Positions 50,015-55,744 of a stretch of 55,744 nt of DNA are shown in pieces. The position numbers and the translations under genes are program-made. Source of the DNA: an uncultured Clostridia bacterium. Its GTDB lineage: Bacteria; Bacillota; Clostridia; UBA1381. The notes under the pieces are model-generated. The model did no database searches, was not told the DNA's origin, and saw only the letters and a program-made list of their open reading frames with translations. The stretch spans positions 1-55,744 of the forward strand of contig CAKSQL010000016.1 of assembly GCA_934486735.1 (NCBI GenBank), written 5' to 3'. The number at the start of each line of letters is the position of its first letter. Position 1 is the first letter of the stretch.

Positions 50015-51202
50015 ATGTTATCAAAGAAAGCAATGGGAATCAGTCCGTCATCCACACTTGCAATCGACGCAAAGTTCAAGGAAATGAAAGCCAACGGCGA
50101 GGACGTTGTAGGCTTCGGCGCAGGCGAGCCGGATTTTGATACACCTAAACATATCAAAGCTGCCGCCATCCGTGCAATAGAGGAAAACAAAACAAAATAC
50201 ACTCCCGCAGCAGGAACTGTCGAGCTGCGCAAAGCTGTTGCAAAAAAATTCAAGGAAGAAAACGGGCTTGATTACAATTTCACAAACATTGTTATCTCGA
50301 ACGGTGCAAAACACTCACTGGTGAACGCATTTATGGCAATCCTGAATCCGGGTGATGAAGTTATTATCCCCGCTCCGTTTTGGGTAAGCTATCCCGAAAT
50401 GGTTAAAATTGCAGACGGTATTCCCAAACCGCTTTATACCAAAGAAGAGAACAATTTCAAGGCTTCGGCGGAGGATATAAAAAATGCCATCACCGACAAA
50501 ACAAAGGCTATTATCATAAACAGTCCGTCCAATCCGACAGGTATGATTTATACCGAAGATGAACTGCGCGCTATTGCCGACATTGCTGTAGAAAACAACA
50601 TTTTTGTTATCTCGGATGAAATATATGAACATTTAATTTACGAAGGCAAGCATGTCAGCATTGCTTCACTCGGCGACAAAATAAAGGATTTGACAATTGT
50701 TGTAAACGGTGTTTCCAAGACGTATGCAATGACAGGCTGGAGAATCGGTTTTGCCGCCGCAAATGACAAAATCGCAAAAATAATGGCAAATATTCAGTCG
50801 CACGCGGCATCGAACCCCAACTCGATTGCACAGGCTGCTGCCGTTGCGGCACTCGAGGGCGGCATGGACGAGGTTGCGCGCATGAAGCGTCACTTCGAAA
50901 AGAGACGTGATTTCATGGTTGAAACGCTTAACAGTCTGGACAATGTTTCATGTCTGAATCCGCACGGTGCTTTTTATATAATGATGAACATCGAAAAGCT
51001 AATCGGCAAGGATTTCTACGGAACTGTTATCAACAGCTCGGACGATTTTGCCGAAGCATTCCTGCGCGTGGCAAAGGTGGCGGTTGTACCCTGCACCGGT
51101 TTCGGCGCTCCGAACTATGTGAGATGGTCATACGCAACAAGCATGGACAATATAGTCGAGGGTCTCGAAAGACTCAAAAAATTCCTTGCTCACAAATTTT
51201 AA
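50015..51202 (+). CDS. pyridoxal-phosphate aminotransferase, aspartate aminotransferase type
   Basis: A 395-aa class I/II aminotransferase that moves amino groups between aspartate (or related amino acids) and 2-oxoglutarate. It has GFGAGEPDFDTP near residue 33, INSPSNPTGMIY near 168, and the PLP lysine Lys235 in NGVSKTYAMTGWRIGF. The C-terminal carboxylate-binding Arg is in the segment YVRWSYATS. Length and motifs match the AspB group of Firmicutes. GGAGG lies upstream of the ATG. It is next to the lysine transporter but has its own promoter. Aspartate feeds lysine synthesis, so the position may be meaningful or chance. Confidence 0.92.
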   Translation: MLSKKAMGISPSSTLAIDAKFKEMKANGEDVVGFGAGEPDFDTPKHIKAAAIRAIEENKTKYTPAAGTVELRKAVAKKFKEENGLDYNFTNIVISNGAKHSLVNAFMAILNPGDEVIIPAPFWVSYPEMVKIADGIPKPLYTKEENNFKASAEDIKNAITDKTKAIIINSPSNPTGMIYTEDELRAIADIAVENNIFVISDEIYEHLIYEGKHVSIASLGDKIKDLTIVVNGVSKTYAMTGWRIGFAAANDKIAKIMANIQSHAASNPNSIAQAAAVAALEGGMDEVARMKRHFEKRRDFMVETLNSLDNVSCLNPHGAFYIMMNIEKLIGKDFYGTVINSSDDFAEAFLRVAKVAVVPCTGFGAPNYVRWSYATSMDNIVEGLERLKKFLAHKF

Positions 51203-51233
51203 TACAGACTGAAAATTTAATAGTATATTCAAA

Positions 51234-51280
51234 CCCTCCTGTGAATAGATATAAAATAATTACTTTTATACACAGGAGGG
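51234..51280 (+). promoter_or_regulatory. hairpin that pairs with the spoIIM ribosome binding site
   Basis: CCCTCCTGTG (51234-51243) is fully complementary to CACAGGAGGG (51271-51280), which contains the AGGAGGG SD of the next gene. The 10-bp stem with a 27-nt loop could block translation initiation, or serve as a weak terminator for the aminotransferase gene. Confidence 0.6.
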
Positions 51281-51287
51281 CTTTACT

Positions 51288-51860
51288 TTGAAAAACACTA
51301 AGAAAATCATGCTTATCTCATCCGCCGCCGCACTTTTTCTCGGCGCACTCGCCGGTATGCTTTATATGGCTTTTTCCGGCACCGATGACGGTCTTTATTC
51401 GTATCTTTCCCAATTTCTCACCGGATTTCCGGCGGCGGAAAACCGTTTTTCCGTCTTTAAAAATTCGCTTGCCGATAATTTCAAAATCGCGGCTGTTCTG
51501 ACCGCCTGCGGCTTTTTCAAGTTCGGAATTATCGGCACACTTGCCTGCTGCGCCATAAAAGGCTTTGTCAGCGGTTTTACCACCGCCGCCTTTGTCAGAT
51601 ACTATTCCCTGCGCGGTCTTTTGGTTCCGCTCTCGTCGCTCATGTCCACAATCCTGTTCATCCCGGTGTTTATACTCTTTTCGGCATGCTCGGCAAGCTT
51701 TTCGCTCAAAAAAAATGAAAAAAACAGCGTCGGATCGTATCTTCTTTTGTCGCTGATTTTTCTTACTATATTTTGTGTCATTTCGTTCATGGACGGATAT
51801 GTAACCACAACATTTATGAAATTGTTAAAGCCTTTTATTGTTAATAATCAGCAATTTTGA
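51288..51860 (+). CDS. spoIIM: SpoIIM-family stage II sporulation membrane protein
   Basis: A 190-aa membrane protein with five hydrophobic segments. It has the family pattern around CGFFKFGIIGTLACCAIKGFVSGF (about residues 75-97) and a conserved C-terminal hydrophobic end. In Bacillus, SpoIIM joins SpoIID and SpoIIP to thin the septal peptidoglycan and drive engulfment. It starts with TTG, placed 7 nt after AGGAGGG; no other start fits. The SD lies inside a 10-bp stem, which could restrict translation. The following gene is xerD, as in many Firmicutes, which supports the identification. It implies that the organism is, or descends from, a spore former. Confidence 0.85.
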   Translation: MKNTKKIMLISSAAALFLGALAGMLYMAFSGTDDGLYSYLSQFLTGFPAAENRFSVFKNSLADNFKIAAVLTACGFFKFGIIGTLACCAIKGFVSGFTTAAFVRYYSLRGLLVPLSSLMSTILFIPVFILFSACSASFSLKKNEKNSVGSYLLLSLIFLTIFCVISFMDGYVTTTFMKLLKPFIVNNQQF

Positions 51861-51970
51861 CTTGTGCGGAATTAATTTCATTGTTAAAAAAATATAAAAA
51901 TACTGTACAAATCGAAAAAAATGTGTTATTATATTATTATATCGATTTTGAAATGGAGGATTGACTCTCG

Positions 51971-52843
51971 GTGAGAGAATATATTGAAAGCTTCGGGAAA
52001 TTTTTAAAAAAATCGGACAACACCATCGCGTCGTATAAGAGCGACATCAACCACTACACCGATTATCTGAATCAAAATAACATTTTTGACTATAAAAAAA
52101 CAACAAAAACAACGGTTCTTACATATCTGCTCTACCTGCAAAAGACAGGGCGCGCAAATTCAACGGTATCACGAACAGTCGCATCGCTGCGCGCTTTTTA
52201 TGACTATCTGATATCGGAATGCGGACTTGATTTCCCCGACCCGACCTCGGGACTCGAAGTGCCCAGGATAGAGCGGCGCATGCCTAATATACTCACCACG
52301 CGCGAGGTGGAGCTTTTTTTGGAGCAGCCCGATTCGCATGATGCCAAGGGAATGCGCGACAGAGCCATGCTTGAGCTGCTCTACGCCACCGGGATACGCG
52401 TGTCCGAGCTGATACACCTGAAAATGTCCGATGTCAATCTCCAAATCGGGTTTGTCCGCTGCCATGATGAGCGGCGCGAGCGTATCGTTCCGATAGGCAC
52501 CATCGCTAAAGATGCCGTCTCGGTCTACATAGAAAAAGCAAGACACGAACTGCTGAAAGCCGAGAGCGAGCTGCTTTTTGTCAATTGCAGCGGCGGCGAG
52601 CTTTCACGCCAGGGCTTTTGGAAGATTGTGAAACAGTATCAGAAAAAAGCAAATATAAAAACCGATATAACTCCGCATGTGCTTAGACATTCATTTGCGG
52701 CACACTTGCTCGAAAACGGCGCGGATTTGAAGTCTATCCAGGAAATGCTCGGGCATGCCGATATCGCCTCCACGCAGGTTTATTCCAGACTTATAAACAA
52801 CAAAATAAAGGATGTGTATGCAAAAGCACACCCCAGAGCATAA
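51971..52843 (+). CDS. xerD: site-specific tyrosine recombinase XerD
   Basis: A 290-aa recombinase that, with XerC or alone, resolves chromosome dimers at dif. The SAM-like N-terminal domain spans residues 1 to about 85. The catalytic domain has Arg143 (ATGIRVSEL), His236 and Arg239 (HVLRHSFA), His262 (GHADI) and nucleophile Tyr271 (TQVYSRL). The beta-hairpin that normally reads GKGxKER, with the catalytic Lys, is CHDERRER here, so the Lys seems replaced or shifted. It starts with GTG; GGAGG lies upstream. It follows spoIIM by 110 bp, as in other Firmicutes. Confidence 0.9.
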   Translation: MREYIESFGKFLKKSDNTIASYKSDINHYTDYLNQNNIFDYKKTTKTTVLTYLLYLQKTGRANSTVSRTVASLRAFYDYLISECGLDFPDPTSGLEVPRIERRMPNILTTREVELFLEQPDSHDAKGMRDRAMLELLYATGIRVSELIHLKMSDVNLQIGFVRCHDERRERIVPIGTIAKDAVSVYIEKARHELLKAESELLFVNCSGGELSRQGFWKIVKQYQKKANIKTDITPHVLRHSFAAHLLENGADLKSIQEMLGHADIASTQVYSRLINNKIKDVYAKAHPRA

Positions 52844-52902
52844 TTTGATTCCTTTTAAACAAACAATCTTAAAAATTCTAACCATTACAGTATAATTTTG
52901 CA

Positions 52903-52931
52903 TTTACAAAACAGAAGTTGAGCATTATAAT
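52903..52931 (+). promoter_or_regulatory. promoter of the FucO-like gene
   Basis: TTTACA (52903-52908), 17-bp spacer, TATAAT (52926-52931), giving a leader of about 220 nt. Confidence 0.6.
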
Positions 52932-52987
52932 ATAAATATAAATTATGAAACATAGTATGTTTTGTGATTTATATGTTTTGTTCGGAT

Positions 52988-53113
52988 GAACGGGAAAAAT
53001 TTCTTCCCGTCCCTACTCCGGCAGATTGAACTGCCCGTGCGGGTTTTTCACATTATCCAAAACACACATGAGCAAAAAATCTCTTATCATTATCTTCCCT
53101 GCCGATAAGAGAA
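52988..53113 (+). promoter_or_regulatory. hairpin-rich leader of the FucO-like gene
   Basis: Three hairpins can form: CGGGAA/TTCCCG (about 52990-53009), GGCAG/CTGCC (53022-53037) and TCTCTTATC/GATAAGAGA. Between the latter two, CCCGTGCGGG is followed by TTTTT, a possible small terminator. It may be an attenuator or a dispersed repeat; I recognise no riboswitch. Confidence 0.35.
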
Positions 53114-53161
53114 ATCTAATTAATATTTAAGCTGATGCAGGGCGGCGGAATGGAGATTGTT

Positions 53162-54307
53162 ATGAACAAGTTTATGCTCAACGAAACATCGTATCACGGT
53201 GCCGGTGCCATTAATGCTATTCCGGATGAAATAAAAAGCCGCGGATTCAAGAAAGTATTTGTTGCGTCAGATCCCGATCTTGTCAAGTTCGGAGTTTCAA
53301 AAAAGGTTACCGATATACTTGAAAAGGCAGGCATCGACTACACTCTGTATTCCGACATAAAACCGAACCCCACAATCGAAAATGTTCAGCACGGCGTTAA
53401 AGAATTTAAAGACAGCGGTGCAGACTGCATTGTTGCAATCGGCGGCGGCTCATCCATGGATACTTCAAAGGCCATCGGAATAATTATTGCCAATCCCGAG
53501 TTTGCCGATGTGCGCTCGCTTGAAGGCGTAGCACCGACAAAAAATAAATCCGTGCCGATAATTGCAGTACCGACCACTGCCGGAACTGCAGCAGAGGTCA
53601 CCATTAACTATGTTATTACAGATGTCGAAAAAAAGCGCAAATTCGTGTGTGTTGACGCACATGATATACCCGTTGTCGCTGTTGTTGATCCTGATATGAT
53701 GTCAACAATGCCGGCATCGCTCACCGCAGCAACCGGTATGGACGCTCTTACTCATGCTATTGAGGGTTATATAACAAAAGGTGCATGGGAGCTCTCGGAC
53801 ATGTTCCATATCAAGGCAATTGAAATAATTGCGCGTTCACTTCGCAATGCTGTAAAAAACGAAAAGGACGGCAGAGACGGAATGGCTCTCGGTCAGTATG
53901 TTGCCGGAATGGGATTCTCTAATGTCGGGCTCGGCGTTGACCATTCCATGGCTCACACACTTTCCGCTTATTATGATACTCCGCACGGCAAAGCATGTGC
54001 AATACTTCTCCCCGCAGTAATGGCATACAATGCCGAATATACCGGCGAAAAATACAAGGATATCGCAAAAGCTATGGGAGTTGAAAACACAGACTCCATG
54101 ACTCCCGCCGAATATCGCCAAGCTGCTGTTAACGCAGTTCGCAAGCTTTCGGAGGATGTCGGAATACCTTCAAGTCTGAAGGGCATTGTTAAAGAAGAAG
54201 ACATTCCCGCCCTTGCAGAATCGGCATATGCAGATGCTTGCCGTCCCGGTAATCCCAGAGATACAAACGTAGAAGAAATTGCTGAAATCTACAGAAGCTT
54301 AATATAA
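53162..54307 (+). CDS. fucO: iron-dependent alcohol dehydrogenase, lactaldehyde reductase type
   Basis: A 381-aa protein of the group III (iron-containing) alcohol dehydrogenases, closest in pattern and length to FucO, which reduces L-lactaldehyde to 1,2-propanediol with NADH in fucose and rhamnose fermentation. It has the NAD-binding GGGSSMDTSKAIG near residue 97. Metal ligands sit in DALTHAIEGY, DHSMAHTLSAYYDTPHGKA and nearby. The start is the ATG at 53162, with GGAG 6 nt upstream, giving the normal length; a longer frame is open. No fucose or rhamnose genes are adjacent, so the physiological substrate may differ (other aldehydes or diols). Confidence 0.88.
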   Translation: MNKFMLNETSYHGAGAINAIPDEIKSRGFKKVFVASDPDLVKFGVSKKVTDILEKAGIDYTLYSDIKPNPTIENVQHGVKEFKDSGADCIVAIGGGSSMDTSKAIGIIIANPEFADVRSLEGVAPTKNKSVPIIAVPTTAGTAAEVTINYVITDVEKKRKFVCVDAHDIPVVAVVDPDMMSTMPASLTAATGMDALTHAIEGYITKGAWELSDMFHIKAIEIIARSLRNAVKNEKDGRDGMALGQYVAGMGFSNVGLGVDHSMAHTLSAYYDTPHGKACAILLPAVMAYNAEYTGEKYKDIAKAMGVENTDSMTPAEYRQAAVNAVRKLSEDVGIPSSLKGIVKEEDIPALAESAYADACRPGNPRDTNVEEIAEIYRSLI

Positions 54308-54363
54308 TAATATCCCTCTTTTTATGAAATTTTAAATTTGCTCCCCTAAAATTTCATACTGTT

Positions 54364-54393
54364 GAAAAAGCCCGTATAAATCCGGGCTTTTTC
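54364..54393 (+). terminator. terminator of the FucO-like gene
   Basis: GAAAAAGCCCG pairs with CGGGCTTTTTC (11 bp, 8-nt loop); the T-tract lies within the 3' arm. Confidence 0.9.
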
Positions 54394-54491
54394 TTCATTT
54401 TACAATATATTTCCGTGCGTCAAAAATATCAGAAAAAAATAAGAGGTAAAATATAAAAAAGATATTTTACACCCTTCAAAAAATTGTGTAA

Positions 54492-54520
54492 GGAGCTGTA
54501 AAAAAATTTTTTTCAGCTCC
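54492..54520. terminator. hairpin in the gap between convergent genes
   Basis: GGAGCTG and CAGCTCC form a 7-bp stem around an A/T-tract loop. It lies between the convergent FucO-like and aldo/keto reductase genes and may stop the leftward transcript. The rest of the 355-base gap shows nothing recognisable. Confidence 0.4.
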
Positions 54521-54662
54521 TTTCAAGCGAATAGGATGAAATTCTTCGGAATGAATAAACCGAACCCGGCAGCGTGCGTGTGTACTCTGAGAGATTCGGT
54601 TTTTCCGTAGCAAAAAGACATTTATATTAAGAAAAAAATTGAATAAAATACAACCTTACGTA

Positions 54663-55652
54663 TCACTGAGATATTTCGTCTATTTTCCTTATTTCTTCAT
54701 CTGAAAATACCGTATTATTAATACACTTGATATTGTCAAGTATCTGTTCGCTTTTTGACGCTCCGATAAGAACCGATGTTACAACACCGTCTTTAAGCAC
54801 CCATGCAAGAGCCATTTCCGCAAGTGTTTGCCCGCGTTGTGCCGCAATGTCATTCAGCGCCCTTATTTGTGAAAGCTTTTCATCCGTTATTGCCGATTCT
54901 TTTAAGAATCTGCCATCGGTTTTTACACGGCTGTCGGACGGTATTCCGTTTAAATATCGGTCTGTAAGCATACCCTGTGCAAGAGGGCTGAAAGCAATTA
55001 TACCCTTTTGACACTTTTTTGCTGTTTCTTTTAAGCCGTTACTTTCTATCGTTCTGTCAAATATTGAATATCTGTTCTGATTTATTATAAACGGGCATCT
55101 GAGTTCATCAAGAATTTTGCAGGCTTTTTCAAGCTGTTCTCCGTCATAGTTTGATATTCCGACATAAAGAGCCTTGCCGCTTTTCACGGCTTGGGCAAGT
55201 GCTCCCATAGTTTCCTCAAGCGGAGTGCTGCAATCGGGACGATGATGATAAAATATATCAACATACTCAAGTCCCAAACGCCTGAGACTCTGATCAAGGC
55301 TTGCAAGAATATATTTTCGGCTTCCGTTATTACCATACGGTCCGTCCCACATTTCATATCCCGCTTTTGTGCTTATTATCATTTCATCAAGATATGCACT
55401 CATTTCTTCTTTTATTATCTTTCCAAAATTTTTCTCGGCACTTCCTGCTGCCGGACCGTAATTGTTTGCAAGGTCAAAATGTGTGATTCCGTTATCGAAT
55501 GCCGAAAAACACATTTCTTTCATGTTAAAATAATCCGAATTATCGCCGAAATTATGCCAAAGACCGAGAGACACTGCCGGAAGCAAAAGTCCGCTTTTTC
55601 CGCATCTGTTATACTTCATTTCTCCGTATCTGTTTTTATTTGCATTATACAT
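54663..55652 (-). CDS. aldo/keto reductase, YghZ-like (L-glyceraldehyde 3-phosphate reductase type)
   Basis: A 329-aa cytoplasmic NADPH-dependent reductase with the (beta/alpha)8 AKR fold. It has the YghZ-type start RYGEMKYNRCGKSGLLLPAVSLGLWHNFG and the active-site Asp and Tyr in DLANNYG. The proton-relay Lys is in STKAGYEMWDG and the His in FYHHRPD; the cofactor-binding region has IGASKSEQI near the end. YghZ of E. coli reduces L-glyceraldehyde 3-phosphate and methylglyoxal, so detoxification of reactive aldehydes is likely. The start at ATG 55652 matches the family N-terminus; a frame 16 codons longer is open. AGGAAG lies upstream. It is convergent with the FucO-like gene. No clear promoter was found in the last 90 bases. 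Confidence 0.88.
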   Translation of the reverse strand: MYNANKNRYGEMKYNRCGKSGLLLPAVSLGLWHNFGDNSDYFNMKEMCFSAFDNGITHFDLANNYGPAAGSAEKNFGKIIKEEMSAYLDEMIISTKAGYEMWDGPYGNNGSRKYILASLDQSLRRLGLEYVDIFYHHRPDCSTPLEETMGALAQAVKSGKALYVGISNYDGEQLEKACKILDELRCPFIINQNRYSIFDRTIESNGLKETAKKCQKGIIAFSPLAQGMLTDRYLNGIPSDSRVKTDGRFLKESAITDEKLSQIRALNDIAAQRGQTLAEMALAWVLKDGVVTSVLIGASKSEQILDNIKCINNTVFSDEEIRKIDEISQ

Positions 55653-55744
55653 AATTTTTATAACACTTCCTACTATAATAGATTTATGGGTAAAATACAT
55701 GGCAACCGGTCATGTATATATCCATCTTATTGCTAAAACTGTTA

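Noticed and set aside
1..55744. CRISPR array, prophage or complete insertion sequence
   Set aside because: No regular repeat-spacer pattern, cas genes, phage structural genes or transposase genes were seen; the single tyrosine recombinase is housekeeping XerD beside spoIIM.

Overview
This window looks like chromosomal DNA from an anaerobic, low-to-moderate-GC Clostridia (Firmicutes). The supporting signs are the str ribosomal operon order with an L7Ae-type gene in front, a spoIIM-xerD pair, an L-box (lysine) riboswitch, near-consensus SigA promoters with 17-bp spacers, AGGAGG-type ribosome binding sites, and several S-layer-homology (SLH) surface proteins. The SLH/glycan flavour resembles gut polysaccharide degraders such as Monoglobus relatives, but genus-level placement is only a guess. 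No rRNA, CRISPR array, prophage or complete insertion sequence is visible.

Layout. 1-720: leftward tRNA cluster (Pro-Val-Thr-Tyr) with a clear promoter. 907-1060: dispersed palindromic repeat. 1.1-7.2 kb: secreted subtilisin-like protease, tRNA-Gly, an ECF transporter S-component/DUF1893 pair behind a structured leader, a cytoplasmic six-hairpin glycosidase-like protein, and GAPDH. 7.4-10.1 kb: large SLH protein. 10.5-15.5 kb: str operon (L7Ae-like, rpsL, rpsG, fusA, tuf). 15.5-21.4 kb: a gene-free stretch with a possible structured RNA, a double-HTH regulator, an epimerase pseudogene, a divergent GpsA-like dehydrogenase/DeoR pair, and a lipoprotein.

21.5-40.2 kb is the most unusual part. 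It is a leftward four-gene operon of exported proteins (788, 880, 1557 and 1524 aa). Three of them share an extended DUF6273-like module ending in a GY(S/T)xxEI tail. Two carry a clan GH-A glycosidase-like domain and C-terminal SLH anchors, and a third gene is an N-terminal-SLH protein. Upstream lie an orphan sugar-type solute-binding protein and a divergent membrane-bound AraC-family regulator. A set of four GCATTTTCCTACTTT-like repeats between these two is positioned as activator sites. I infer a surface glycan-sensing and degradation system.

40.2-41.1 kb holds the ruins of a 2-hydroxyacyl-CoA dehydratase activase gene. It is interrupted by a 159-bp MITE with 22-bp terminal inverted repeats and a TA target duplication; excising the element restores the reading frame. 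41.2-47.0 kb has a GH38 alpha-mannosidase-like enzyme (nucleophile Asp apparently replaced by Thr), a PocR-domain AraC regulator and a divergent FAD oxidoreductase. ATGCAATR repeats lie next to both target promoters.

47.0-55.7 kb holds a lysine riboswitch with terminator controlling an ABC amino-acid (probably lysine) transporter. After it come an aspartate-type aminotransferase, spoIIM (TTG start, SD paired in a hairpin), xerD (catalytic Lys apparently missing), a FucO-like lactaldehyde reductase and a YghZ-like aldo/keto reductase.
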